A DNA stretch of 64,000 bases from Psychromonas sp. L1A2 (GCF_009828855.1 NZ_WUAG01000001.1:2108001-2172000), one strand, 5' to 3'; positions 38,813-48,120 are shown, counted from the first letter of the stretch. Notes: a model not told the origin generated them from the sequence alone. Numbers and translations are program-made.

Positions 38813-39715
38813 ATGGATATAAAACTACGACCTATTCGTTATTTTATTGCAGCTGCAGAGTGTGGCAGCCTATCTGAGGCCGCTAACAAACTTCATATCT
38901 CACAACCCAGTATTTCAGCTGCTATTATTGAAATAGAGAAAACACTCGATCTACAATTATTTGTACGCTATCCCTCTAAAGGTATTCGATTAACGACACA
39001 AGGCATTAAAGTGTTAGAAGAAGCCAGAATACTGATAAGACATGCTGAGTCATTTCGCGCAGCAACAAGCGCGGTTAAATCACAGCTTGTCGGCAATATT
39101 TCTATCGCTTTCTTTATGAATTTAGGCTCCAATTATTTATCAGAAATTATTAGAACATTTAAAGAAAAATACCCTGATATCAATGTCCACATCCACGACT
39201 TAGATCAAGCCGCCATTTTTGATGCGCTCAGTAGCGGTAAAGTAGAGCTAGCATTAACTTTTGATTTAAATATCCCTAAATCAATGAAAACAAAATATAT
39301 TGCTTCAAGAGAACCCTATGCCCTATTACCAATTGATGATCCACTCGCACAACAAGATGAAGTACAACTCAAAGAACTTGTGCAACGCCCTTTTATTTTA
39401 ATGGACTTGCCTTATACAAATGATTATTTCATCTCGCTATTCGCAAAAAAGAAATTATCCCCCAATATTCGTTACCGCACCACATCATTTGAAACCGTAA
39501 GAACCTTTGTTGCCAGTGGTTTAGGTGTCTCCGTATTAAACTTAAAACCCAAATCTACGGTCACCTATAATGGTAACAAAGTGGTGATTAAACCGATCAA
39601 AGATAAAGTCGATCCTCTTAATATTGTGCTTATACATTACAGTCGACTAGAGCCACGACGCATTGCAGATATATTTTCCGCTCATATCGAATCTTTTTTT
39701 GAAGCAGCGTCATAA
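38813..39715 (+). CDS. LysR-type transcriptional regulator
   Basis: A 300-residue protein with an N-terminal winged helix-turn-helix (MDIKLRPIRYFIAAAECGSL, then AANKLHISQPSISAAIIEIE) and a periplasmic-binding-protein-like effector domain from about residue 90. Neighbours are the divergent TauE/SafE permease and the converging nitrilase-TRAP operon, so either or both may be its targets. The inducer is unknown; a carboxylate or nitrile-related compound would fit the context (inference). Confidence 0.88.
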   Translation: MDIKLRPIRYFIAAAECGSLSEAANKLHISQPSISAAIIEIEKTLDLQLFVRYPSKGIRLTTQGIKVLEEARILIRHAESFRAATSAVKSQLVGNISIAFFMNLGSNYLSEIIRTFKEKYPDINVHIHDLDQAAIFDALSSGKVELALTFDLNIPKSMKTKYIASREPYALLPIDDPLAQQDEVQLKELVQRPFILMDLPYTNDYFISLFAKKKLSPNIRYRTTSFETVRTFVASGLGVSVLNLKPKSTVTYNGNKVVIKPIKDKVDPLNIVLIHYSRLEPRRIADIFSAHIESFFEAAS

Positions 39716-39739
39716 GCTGCTTCAAAAATTCAAGGCATA

Positions 39740-40801
39740 TTAAGTATAATTAATCAGATCTAAGCTCTCTTCTAAGGTTGTATTAGCAATCGGTACTGAG
39801 CTATTAGCACCGTGGCTAACTAAATCATGTAATGGCTTTTGTCGACAGCGATTAATCGAAACATGAAACACATCATGTCTATTATAATAACCGGCCATAT
39901 CATGATGTTGTTTTAATTCCACAAGACTACTAATATCTAAATCAGCGATAACAAGCCCCTCTCGGTCAGATAAAGTTTCACCCAACGTGGTGCCATTAGG
40001 CGTGACAATCATAGAGGCGGATCTTGGAGAAGCTTCTAAAATGGCTCTAGCTTCATCGTCATCACATAATAAAGCTATATTTTCATCTGTTATAAAACCT
40101 GCGGATACAACCGAAAACACTTTAGCTTCAAAACAATGTGCTGCTGCACGCACTCGAATTGCATCTGCCAAATCATAAGGTTCTGAATCACGAGGATCTT
40201 TAAATGGCCAAATAGGAGGATAATTAGCACAATGAATTTCCTCACCTTGTGCCATCAGTGCATAGCGCGACAAAGGGTTACCATTTTCCCCACAAATCAA
40301 ACCACCTACTCGTCCAAACGGCATATCAACAACAGACAACCCAGCACCATCACCGCGATTCCACGTTAATTTTTCATAAAAAGTCGGTACTAGTTTACGG
40401 TGATGATTGACGATAATACCTTGTGCATTAATCAATATCATTGAGTTCCACAAACACCCTGCTGAATATGAAGCAACTTCTGAAAAGCCTAGAGATACGG
40501 CTATTTTCTGTTGTGCAGCCGCACTTGCAATAGCTTTAATTTCCGGTCCATCAACACGTAACGATGAAGCGGCAAATTTAACAAAGTTTTCATGCCCCTT
40601 AATTGGGCTTGATAACGCATTCCAAATTGGGAACCCTGGAATAAAACTCTCTGGAAATACAATAAGTTCAACACCCGCTTTAGCAGCTTCAGTTAAATAT
40701 TTAATGGCTTTCTTTACGCCTCCCTCAGGATCAAAAAACTCTGAAGAAACATGCGCGGCAGCCACTCGAACGGGATTATTTTGTTTAGTACTTGAAGTCA
40801 T
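39740..40801 (-). CDS. Nitrilase-family carbon-nitrogen hydrolase
   Basis: A 353-residue member of the nitrilase superfamily with a complete Glu-Lys-Cys triad: E51 in LIVFPESFIPGFPIW, K136 in HHRKLVPTFYEK and C170 in GGLICGENGNP. The PESFIPGFPIW and CGENxNPL segments are typical of true nitrilases (branch 1), which turn organic nitriles into carboxylic acid plus ammonia, rather than of amidases. It is the last gene of a minus-strand set after the TAXI receptor and TRAP permease. The substrate is not predictable. Confidence 0.85.
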   Translation of the reverse strand: MTSSTKQNNPVRVAAAHVSSEFFDPEGGVKKAIKYLTEAAKAGVELIVFPESFIPGFPIWNALSSPIKGHENFVKFAASSLRVDGPEIKAIASAAAQQKIAVSLGFSEVASYSAGCLWNSMILINAQGIIVNHHRKLVPTFYEKLTWNRGDGAGLSVVDMPFGRVGGLICGENGNPLSRYALMAQGEEIHCANYPPIWPFKDPRDSEPYDLADAIRVRAAAHCFEAKVFSVVSAGFITDENIALLCDDDEARAILEASPRSASMIVTPNGTTLGETLSDREGLVIADLDISSLVELKQHHDMAGYYNRHDVFHVSINRCRQKPLHDLVSHGANSSVPIANTTLEESLDLINYT

Positions 40802-40892
40802 AGGACTTTTCCTTTCATATTCTTAAATATTTTAAATTAAATAATTTGAATTCAATATGTGATCTATTCAATGCAGTTATTACATTGATGAT

Positions 40893-42845
40893 TCAATTTT
40901 GAAGAACAGCTTGGTCATCATTAGTAATATCTGACTCAGATGTCGTTTGATGTTTAACCTTGTTACGATACGTTAAGGCCATTCGGATAATCATTGTCAG
41001 GATCGGTACTAACCCTATCCACACACTATGAGTTAACAAATAAGCGATTAAAGACAACGGCCCTGCAAACGCATAAACTAAACGTTCACGTGAACTTAGT
41101 TTTCGCCCAATTGCACCGTAAACAACCCCAGCCGTTAAAATAGACGCACATAAGAACACCACAAGTCCAAACACTGCTTGTGCAGTAATATTCGTAGGAT
41201 CCAAAATACTAGGAATAGAAACAAAGACAAAAGGCACAAGTAAAGCGCAACTTCCAAGCTTCGCAGCTTCAATGGCACTACGTATAAAGCTACCTCCAGA
41301 GATTCTAACCGCAACTAAAATACCAACAGCAACAGGCGGTGTAAGAGCAGAGAAGATCGCAAAATAAAAGCCATACATGTTCGCAGCAATAGGTGATAAC
41401 CCTGCATCAATTAATCCTGGGACAACAATGATGGCAATCAACGCATAAGCCGCTGGAGTAGGTAAACCCATACCGACGATCAGGGAAACGCCCATACCAA
41501 TCATAAGAGCAATAACAATATTACCGTCAGTGTAAGCCGAGATGAGATGACCCGCAGAAACGCCAAGTCCTGTTGTTGTTAAGGTTTGCACAACCAGCCC
41601 AATAGCAGCAAGCACAACCGTTAATTGCACCGCTGTTTCTAAACCTGTTAAACAGCCTTTCATTAACTCTTTGATATTTGGACGGAACTCAGCAGGACGA
41701 GCAAACGATAGTAAAACAACCAGTAACCCACCCCAAAAACCAGCCATAGCAGGCGAGTAACGCATCACTAGCAACACAATTAAAACGCTAAAAGATAAAA
41801 TAAATGACGGCAGTGTCCATTTAATCTTTCGCCAATTAATTTTATATTTTTGTGAAATATTGCGTGGCTTATGACCTACTAAACTATAAAGGGCAATACT
41901 GATTGCAAACATATAAAGCAAACCTGGGATAATCCCTGCAATCACGACTTCGATGTAAGAAACACCCAATATTACGGCCATTAAAAAGGCGCCTAACCCC
42001 ATAATAGGCGGTAATAACTGGCTACCCGTTGAAGACATAACTTCAATGGCTCCGGCTTCATCAGCAGTAAACCCATTTTTCTTCATCGTAGGAATCGTCA
42101 TCACACCAGACAGAGCAATATTACTAATTGCTTGGCCTGTCACCATTCCTATCAATGTACTCGCAACAACAGCCGAATAAGCTACTCCGCCCTTAACAAG
42201 TAAACCAATCGCTTGCCCTAACTCACCAAAGGTATCAATAACACGAGTACCATGAAGTAAACCACCGTAAACAAGTAACAAGAAAATCATATCTGCAGAC
42301 AGCGGCATATAATTAAGTACACCTCGAGGACCACCGATACCACCAAGAAAACTAATGGCTACATTTAATGGTTGTTGACGTGATGTTAAAGGCTCGGGTA
42401 ACAAATGCCCAAATGTCATATAAGCAGCGCCTATAAGACAAACAAGGGCAATCGTTGCCCCCCACATCCGCCATGTGATTAAAATAACAGAAGCAATAAG
42501 GGACGCCCCCGCAATCAATGCATCATTCTCAACAAAAGGCTGCGTAATTTCTAGTGTTTCTGCATTTGCATAAAGAAAGACACCTGCCCCTGCTGCCAGC
42601 ACTAAACTGACAAGAGAGGTCACAATATCGATCACTCTAGACAATGATGACTTATCTGCAGCGCGACTCCCCAAAATCAACAGCGCACCAATAATGAGTA
42701 CCGCCGTTAAATGCATCGTGTAATGTTTCATTGCGCCATGCACACTGACCCAGAGAGTGACCATGTGGTAGGTGAGCAGGCTTCCCCCTACCAACCATAA
42801 AGCCCAATGACTTAATGTCATTATTTTTGATTTGTTTTCTAACAT
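40893..42845 (-). CDS. TRAP transporter fused 4TM/12TM permease (TAXI type)
   Basis: A polytopic membrane protein of about 650 residues. The N-terminal part corresponds to the small DctQ-like subunit and the rest to the large DctM-like subunit, fused as is usual in TAXI systems. Conserved large-subunit patterns include GMVTGQAISNIALSGVMTIP, MSSTGSQLLPPIMGLGAFLM and GMGLPTPAAYALIAIIVVPG. The start is set at ATG 42845 (MLENKSKIM), 6 bases after AAAGG; an in-frame TTG at 42866 is less likely. It works with the receptor encoded 71 bases upstream, using a cation gradient. Confidence 0.9.
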   Translation of the reverse strand: MLENKSKIMTLSHWALWLVGGSLLTYHMVTLWVSVHGAMKHYTMHLTAVLIIGALLILGSRAADKSSLSRVIDIVTSLVSLVLAAGAGVFLYANAETLEITQPFVENDALIAGASLIASVILITWRMWGATIALVCLIGAAYMTFGHLLPEPLTSRQQPLNVAISFLGGIGGPRGVLNYMPLSADMIFLLLVYGGLLHGTRVIDTFGELGQAIGLLVKGGVAYSAVVASTLIGMVTGQAISNIALSGVMTIPTMKKNGFTADEAGAIEVMSSTGSQLLPPIMGLGAFLMAVILGVSYIEVVIAGIIPGLLYMFAISIALYSLVGHKPRNISQKYKINWRKIKWTLPSFILSFSVLIVLLVMRYSPAMAGFWGGLLVVLLSFARPAEFRPNIKELMKGCLTGLETAVQLTVVLAAIGLVVQTLTTTGLGVSAGHLISAYTDGNIVIALMIGMGVSLIVGMGLPTPAAYALIAIIVVPGLIDAGLSPIAANMYGFYFAIFSALTPPVAVGILVAVRISGGSFIRSAIEAAKLGSCALLVPFVFVSIPSILDPTNITAQAVFGLVVFLCASILTAGVVYGAIGRKLSSRERLVYAFAGPLSLIAYLLTHSVWIGLVPILTMIIRMALTYRNKVKHQTTSESDITNDDQAVLQN

Positions 42846-42916
42846 ACCTAGACCTTTAGTTAGCAATTAAACGACAAACAATAAGTGATAAACGATTGAA
42901 ACTATTCAAGAAAAAC

Positions 42917-43942
42917 TTAATCTATAAGGCCTAATTCTTTATAAGCTCGTAATGCACCTGGGTGAATATTCTCAAGTCCAATTTTGGCAATTGTTGCAAG
43001 AGTTTGTTTATCCCATATTTTTGCAACTGCGCTATATTTACCTAATTCAATCCCTGACTGTAACCATAACTTAGTCATCTCATAAGCATCTTCCTCTGGG
43101 AAAGATTTATGTACTGATAACAAGGTATAGTTACCAAAGCTAGTAACGGGTTTAGGTTGATTCGCAACAGTATTAGCAGGTAATACTTGAATACTAAAAG
43201 GAGCCCCTGTTTTATCGATATAAGACTGGATGTCTTCTTTATTAATATCGATAAACGTATAATCTCTACCCGAGCTTTCTAATGTTTTAAATGGACCCGC
43301 TTGCAAAGTAACACTGAAATCACGATTACTATGAGTCACAAGGGTCCCGATATCGGCTTTACCATCTAAGACGGCATTGATATTTTGAGCAGGACCTAGC
43401 GCATCAAATGATTTCAATTGTTTCGTTATCCCCCAACCATCAAGCATCATGCGTTGATGCATACCCCATTCATTTTGAGTTAACAAACCAACAGCAACAC
43501 GCTTACCAATAAAATCATCTTTACTTTTAATAGAAGGATCTAAAGTAACAAACATATTACTGGTTCGGCTCATTACTCCTAATGCACGAAAGTCGTTTAC
43601 AGCTTCCATCGGTTTAGGGAAAAAAGGAGAGATACCTTTTTTGGCTGCCCATTCAACCACTTGTCCTGAGCCAATAATGGTGTTTTTCCAAAGTTGAGGA
43701 GAAGAGGCCAAATACCTAACATTGTAGGTAAAGCCTGGGGTTTCTACCGCTGTAGGGGCTATTTTATCGGTATAATCACTAGCATAATTTTGCATGGTTG
43801 CCCAAGCAAGATAAGGACCAGAGCCTGAAGGAGAGATTAAAATATCAACTTTGTTAGGCGCGGCAGTAACGGAAAGAGAGGTGGAAAGTAAACAGATTGC
43901 AGACATCGTTAAAGCAAAAGTGTTATTAACAAGCTTTTTCAT
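42917..43942 (-). CDS. TAXI-family TRAP transporter substrate-binding protein
   Basis: A 341-residue periplasmic receptor with a cleavable signal peptide (about 1-27, ending SVTAA) and a TAXI-type binding fold: ILISPSGSGPYLAWATM near the start, RTSNMFVTLDPSIKSKDDFIGKRVAVG in the middle and a NIHPGALRAYKELGL end. It delivers its ligand to the fused TRAP permease. The nitrilase in the same operon suggests the ligand is a nitrile, a carboxylate made from one, or a related small organic acid (inference). Confidence 0.88.
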   Translation of the reverse strand: MKKLVNNTFALTMSAICLLSTSLSVTAAPNKVDILISPSGSGPYLAWATMQNYASDYTDKIAPTAVETPGFTYNVRYLASSPQLWKNTIIGSGQVVEWAAKKGISPFFPKPMEAVNDFRALGVMSRTSNMFVTLDPSIKSKDDFIGKRVAVGLLTQNEWGMHQRMMLDGWGITKQLKSFDALGPAQNINAVLDGKADIGTLVTHSNRDFSVTLQAGPFKTLESSGRDYTFIDINKEDIQSYIDKTGAPFSIQVLPANTVANQPKPVTSFGNYTLLSVHKSFPEEDAYEMTKLWLQSGIELGKYSAVAKIWDKQTLATIAKIGLENIHPGALRAYKELGLID

Positions 43943-44791
43943 AGTAGTACTCCTGTAGTGTTATAAAGACATTCCTTAGTCGGTTTTATAATAAGAATTG
44001 TTAACGACTAAACAATTGCTAAAAATAGTCTAAGAGCTACACTTCCAAGTGTATAGCATGTTATTTATTACAACTAACAAGGAAAAAACTATGAACAAAA
44101 AAGTGCACTAGATAGGTGCGATAAAAATATTTTTTGCAATATTATGAGGCGTTTTTACCAAGAATTTACGGTGAAATTAACGAAAAACAGTGATTTTTCG
44201 TAGAATGAAGAAAATTATGTATTAGAAATTATTTTTTAAAAAAGTCATAAAATTCGTATTATGAGTCGTTTTTTCCCCTAATTTTTACCAATATCTCTTT
44301 AGCTAATATCAATACGCCTTAAACTCATACCAGAATGATCATTCCTGAAACACTCGATAAATATTCAATTAGAATCCTAAAGGGTCAAATTTTGATGTGT
44401 TATTGAACGGGGAAAATAGCATAAAGATATTGGTAAAATAGAAGATAAAATAGACGCAAATATCACCTTTTAACCTTTCAAAGAATAAATTTTCACATTC
44501 ACATTATTCAAAAACAAGAGATAACCAATACCAATCAAACCAAAACGTGAGTTGATGTCCTGTTTTGCCTGAAGCGTTATATAAAATTTCATATAACGCT
44601 TTCGCTAGCATTAACTTAACGCAAAGCACTGCAAAAGGATGAGTAAAAAGCAAACAAGAAAAAATGAAGAAGCTTGAACTGGATTGGGAAACGATCGGTA
44701 TCAGTCTTTTGCCGCCTTTTTTGTCTGGTAAATTTAACTTTAAAAAGCATATTAAAAGTTAAAAGCTCTGTATTCCAGCTTGGGGTATTGA
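43943..44791. other. Long gap upstream of the TAXI operon, with two dyads
   Basis: No credible gene. ATTGTT-N8-AACAAT (about 43998-44017) lies 55 to 75 bases upstream of the TAXI gene and is a candidate regulator site. A perfect palindrome GAATGATCATTC lies at 44333-44344. AGCGTTATAT and ATATAACGCT (about 44571-44602) form a 10-bp hairpin with a short loop. Short open frames here have no ribosome-binding sites and unlikely compositions. Confidence 0.4.
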
Positions 44792-45062
44792 TGGAAAGGA
44801 AAGAAAACACACACATGCAAAGAATGCAGACTAAAGTCAGCGCCCCAAAGTTAAAGCTTGTTTTACTAGGTTGCTAATATCATCGTTCACAAAAAATGAT
44901 CAATAATGGAATCAGTAATATGTTTTTAGTTGGGTAAGGTTGGCAATCATTAAAAGGAGATGAGGATTAACATTCACTATTCATAACAGGATGCCCCCCG
45001 TGTGGAGCTGCATTTAGGTTGGTGTGGTAGCTGGAAGTTAGGCACCTCAAGCTACCCTATTA
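44792..45062 (+). repeat. Accessory-region block repeat, copy 1 (group II intron-like 3' end, degraded)
   Basis: Shares with copies 2 and 3 the stretch GCAAAGAATGCAGACTAAAG and the later TTAACATTCACTATTCAT. At 44989-45062 it has a degraded version of the structured 3' tip (…GGTTGGTGTGG…GCTACCCTAT). It is less well preserved than the others. It ends just before the 3' end of the dehydrogenase gene, which is on the other strand. Confidence 0.65.
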
Positions 45063-45068
45063 GCTTTA

Positions 45069-45776
45069 TTAAAACGGTAACTGCTCACCATTAAAACTAT
45101 AAAGGCTTCCCGTATTATCAATCGATAAATTCCGAATAACTTTCATAATGCCGAGTGCCGAATCAACAACATTTTCACTTGCTGTAGATCCGCCCATATC
45201 TGTTTGAACCCAACCGGGATGAACAGCCACCACAGCAACATTATCATTAACAAGTTCTTTTGATAAATTCACTACTAGCATATTAGCTGCTGCTTTAGAC
45301 ATTCGATAACCATACCAATCCACACTTTGTTCTAGCGACAAAGATCCCATAGCAGAAGAAATAACCGCTATCTTACATAAGCTTTTTTTATTCATTAGAG
45401 GTAAAAAGCAATGAGTTAAATATAGTGGCCCAAGTGAATTCACTTTAAAACACATTTCAGCATTAGCATAATCAATACTATGGATACTTGTATTTTCTCG
45501 ATCCAAATATCCCGCATTATTTACTATTAAATCTAACTTGATATTTTCCTCGCTAAGTTTACCTGCCAACGTCTTAATATTTTCAGGACAAGTGATATCC
45601 ATTAATTCAAGAAACAATTTATCAGGAAACTGACCTTTCAATGAAACTAGATCAACCGCCGATTCTAGATTTCTACAGGTAGCAATGACTGTCCATCCAT
45701 TTATCAAGTATTGTCTTGTTAATTCGAAACCGATGCCTCTATTAGCACCAGTTATTAATACAACTACGTTATTCAT
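45069..45776 (-). CDS. Short-chain dehydrogenase/reductase (C-factor-like), putative integron cassette gene
   Basis: A 235-residue classical SDR: NADP-binding TGANRGIGFEL (about 9-19), NNAGYLD, catalytic Ser in VISSAMGSL and YGYRMSKAAANM with the YxxxK pair, then HPGWVQTDMGG. It resembles the CsgA/C-factor SDR group, whose substrates are mostly unknown. The gene stands alone between two copies of the block repeat. Its start codon lies 14 bases from a GTTAGAT core next to an attachment-site-like hairpin, as expected for an integron cassette gene. Confidence 0.85.
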   Translation of the reverse strand: MNNVVVLITGANRGIGFELTRQYLINGWTVIATCRNLESAVDLVSLKGQFPDKLFLELMDITCPENIKTLAGKLSEENIKLDLIVNNAGYLDRENTSIHSIDYANAEMCFKVNSLGPLYLTHCFLPLMNKKSLCKIAVISSAMGSLSLEQSVDWYGYRMSKAAANMLVVNLSKELVNDNVAVVAVHPGWVQTDMGGSTASENVVDSALGIMKVIRNLSIDNTGSLYSFNGEQLPF

Positions 45777-45789
45777 TGTTTACCTATAA

Positions 45790-45826
45790 ATCTAACGAGG
45801 CTGTAGAATTTCTGATTCTCAGCCCG
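45790..45826. repeat. attC-like hairpin upstream of the dehydrogenase gene
   Basis: On the plus strand ATCTAAC is followed by GA, then GGCTG-t-AGAAT-TTCTG-ATTCT-CAGCC: a 10-bp stem with a single extrahelical base. ATCTAAC fits the integron simple-site consensus RYYYAAC exactly (GTTAGAT on the other strand). The opposite core site is not recognisable, as would follow from insertion of the intron-like block next to it. The same hairpin recurs at 47728. Confidence 0.55.
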
Positions 45827-45984
45827 AATTTTAACTGTAAAAACACAGTATTTTATATTTACTTGAAATTCAAATAGATTATTGATTTTTCAATAATTTT
45901 GGACATATATGGTTACCACTTCCCCCACTATTAATCGTGAAAGTTTATGGAGGTCTATTACTTTACCTTTCCACGAAGGGTATT

Positions 45985-46391
45985 TGAAGAAAGGAACACA
46001 GATGCAAAGAATGCAGACTAAAGTCAGCGCCCCAAATTCAAAGGCTACCAATTGACGATTGAATTTGATCATTGGATCTGCCGTTGACTGCGTATGTCTT
46101 TCCCGTCAATAAAACTGGCGAAAGTGAGAGCATTGATCAAACTCGGTGTCTGTGATGGTTTAGCCACTTTTTGTGCCTGTGGATTTATAAAAGTATAAGT
46201 AAATTACCTTGTCATAATTCACAAAAAAAGGATTCAATAGTGCGATCAGTAATTAGTTTTAGCCAGACAAGGTTTGATGTCATTAAAAGATTTGTGGATT
46301 AATATTCACTATTCATCATAAGATGAACTGCGCGGTGCCGTATGCAGGGTAGTGTGGAGGCTTGAGGTTAGATAACTCCTGCTACCCGATT
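45985..46391 (+). repeat. Accessory-region block repeat, copy 2 (group II intron-like 3' end)
   Basis: About 400 bases closely similar to copy 3 at 48121-48547. The 3' tip (46326-46391) reads GAGGCTTGAGGTTAGATAAC…CTGCTACCCGAT, a domain VI-like hairpin with an adenosine 7 bases from the end. The domain V-like stem before it is partly mutated. The TAA stop of the neighbouring minus-strand gene overlaps the repeat boundary; the bases there read GCCTAA on the minus strand, matching an integron RYYYAA half-site. Confidence 0.65.
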
Positions 46392-47034
46392 AGGCATATG
46401 ATTCAATGATTGGAACAAGATGTTCAAAGTTTTCTTTACACGATTTAATTACTTTGTCGTAAATAATTTGATCATCTGTTTCATGAAATTCTATGCACAT
46501 ATAATAATTTTCAGAGTTGACTTTAGCAAAAACAATCCACTCTCTAGTTAATTGGTTGCGCTCGGATCTCTTTTCAAAGAGCTCATGGTTACCTAAACTA
46601 ATATCTCTAGCTAGTGCTTTACAGTTTTCAACAGTGCTATCTAAACCTTCATATTTTTCAAATGCCTTTTTAATAACAGATTCTATATTTCCTCGGCTAT
46701 TAGCAATTTGCATATTTTTAGCAATAAACTGAGAAGAAAAAAAGTGCTTATGCCAAAGCCCCTTCAAAGGTAATTTAGAAAATTTAGTTTCTTGTTTAGT
46801 ACGGCTTTCCGTAACTGTACACTCTAAAGCTCGGAGTTCTTCAAATATCATTGAGGGGTTTAAGCCTACAGTATTGGCATATAAGTAGAGATCTAATAGA
46901 AAACGTTCACTACACCTTGCTCTTATATTTTCATCTCTAATAAAAAATACGGATAAAGCTTCTAAATCTTTAGGAGTTACAGTGAGAACTTCATTGTTAC
47001 GATCTATTTGATAAGTATTTGTAAATCGGATCAA
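46390..47034 (-). CDS. Uncharacterised cassette protein, second gene of a pair
   Basis: A 214-residue soluble protein without a signal peptide or membrane helix and with no family I recognise. It is rich in charged residues and probably mixed alpha/beta; a C-terminal part (about 160-214) contains WIVFAKVNSENYYMCIEFHE. It follows the membrane/coiled-coil gene by 26 bases on the same strand, so the two are co-expressed. The pair is bounded by an attC-like hairpin on one side and a block repeat on the other, suggesting they moved as one unit. A toxin-antitoxin or defence role is possible but unproven. Confidence 0.7.
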   Translation of the reverse strand: MIRFTNTYQIDRNNEVLTVTPKDLEALSVFFIRDENIRARCSERFLLDLYLYANTVGLNPSMIFEELRALECTVTESRTKQETKFSKLPLKGLWHKHFFSSQFIAKNMQIANSRGNIESVIKKAFEKYEGLDSTVENCKALARDISLGNHELFEKRSERNQLTREWIVFAKVNSENYYMCIEFHETDDQIIYDKVIKSCKENFEHLVPIIESYA

Positions 47035-47060
47035 ATTAACTCCTCATGCCTCGTTATGTT

Positions 47061-47711
47061 TTACTTTGTACCATTAGCTTTGATATTTCTATTTTTACAT
47101 TGATAAAATTGATATCTTAGCGAATTTATTTGGTCTGTAAAAACATCATCTGAATCATATGTAGCAAAGTCTTCAAGGAACTTTTCAAAACAATTAAATG
47201 TATCAATATTATGCTCAATATCATTTGCGTTAAGGTTCGGTAAACAATTTTCGTTAATCATGTTTGTTACACGACGGAGATTTAAATTATCTTTTCCTTT
47301 AATGAAAAAAATAGATGCATTTACAAAACTTTCAAAAGCACTAAACCACCTCTGTTGATCAAAATTACTGCAGCCTTGAACATGACAAATCCCTCCTTTG
47401 GCATTATCAAACTTTCTATTAAGTTCATCTTCCATTTCAGATAGTTTAGATTTAAGAATTTTTTCTTTTTCGTCATATTCGGCTTTTATTTCTTTGACGG
47501 CTATTTCTAATTCAGCTTTCATTTTCTCAATTAGGGAATTTTCAATTACTTCATGTTCCAACTTAAATAAACGCTTTTGATAAATTGTAACCAAAATTGG
47601 GAGGATAATTCCTGAAAATGCTAGCACAGCGACAGTTATGGTAATTAGATGACCGAATGATTGTGAGTAGAAATTATTTACAGTTTCTAATATTTTAAGT
47701 GAATCTTGCAT
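47061..47711 (-). CDS. Membrane-anchored coiled-coil protein, first gene of a pair
   Basis: A 216-residue protein: one N-terminal membrane helix (about 20-43, ITITVAVLAFSGIILPILVTI), a coiled coil (about 50-100, rich in E and K), then a C-terminal globular part with two cysteines (CHVQGC, about 109-114) and an aromatic/acidic tail. I recognise no family. The architecture of a membrane anchor plus a cytosolic sensing or effector part resembles many two-gene defence or stress cassettes, but no catalytic motif is visible. The ATG lies close downstream of the hairpin at 47728. Confidence 0.7.
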   Translation of the reverse strand: MQDSLKILETVNNFYSQSFGHLITITVAVLAFSGIILPILVTIYQKRLFKLEHEVIENSLIEKMKAELEIAVKEIKAEYDEKEKILKSKLSEMEDELNRKFDNAKGGICHVQGCSNFDQQRWFSAFESFVNASIFFIKGKDNLNLRRVTNMINENCLPNLNANDIEHNIDTFNCFEKFLEDFATYDSDDVFTDQINSLRYQFYQCKNRNIKANGTK

Positions 47712-47727
47712 TAACTCTCCGTGTAAA

Positions 47728-47770
47728 AAATAACGAGGCTGTAGAATTTTTCATTTTCAGCCTGTTTATT
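47728..47770. repeat. attC-like hairpin upstream of the cassette gene pair
   Basis: Plus strand: AAATAAC-GA-GGCTG-t-AGAAT-TTTTC-ATTTT-CAGCC-T-GTTTATT. The stem, the position of the unpaired base and the spacing to the flanking core are the same as at 45790. Outer cores AAATAAC and GTTTATT pair at five of seven positions. It lies 17 bases from the start codon of the gene ending at 47061. Confidence 0.55.
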
Positions 47771-48120
47771 TTAAATAAAAATCACAGTAGCTTACATTTA
47801 CTTGAGATTAAATAGATTATTTTATTTTTATTAACTAATTGATTAAATTGAGTCATAAATGAGATTAAAGGGCTAAACATGCGGGATTTATTGAGTTAAG
47901 GGCTTAGCCATTGCTTTAATGTAAATTATTCCTTAACTTCTCGCTGCTCAGGAAAAAAATGAACAAGACAATACATTTCCCATTGATGATTTTTTAAGAG
48001 TTGGCTTTATCTTGGCCGCGCACAGTGACTTTATTCACCGTAATATTATCGAGTTTTACTTTAAAGAAAGTTGAAAAGTACATTCAAAGTTAAAAGCTTT
48101 ATATTCCCATGAGGGACATT
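47771..48120. other. Non-coding stretch with a possible gene fragment
   Basis: No intact gene. One frame on the plus strand between about 47950 and 48075 reads …EQDNTFPIDDFLRVGFIL…HRNIIEFYFKES before a stop, without a start codon. It looks protein-like and could be a fragment of a lost gene, but I do not recognise it. Confidence 0.3.

Noticed and set aside
44571-44602. AGCGTTATAT/ATATAACGCT hairpin as another attC site
   Set aside because: The order of the core-like sequences is GTT... then ...AAC, the reverse of attC (RYYYAAC then GTTRRRY), and it has no extrahelical base. Kept only as a palindrome.
44674-44877. Plus-strand frame before the dehydrogenase gene
   Set aside because: It overlaps the beginning of the block repeat and is not preserved in the other two copies.
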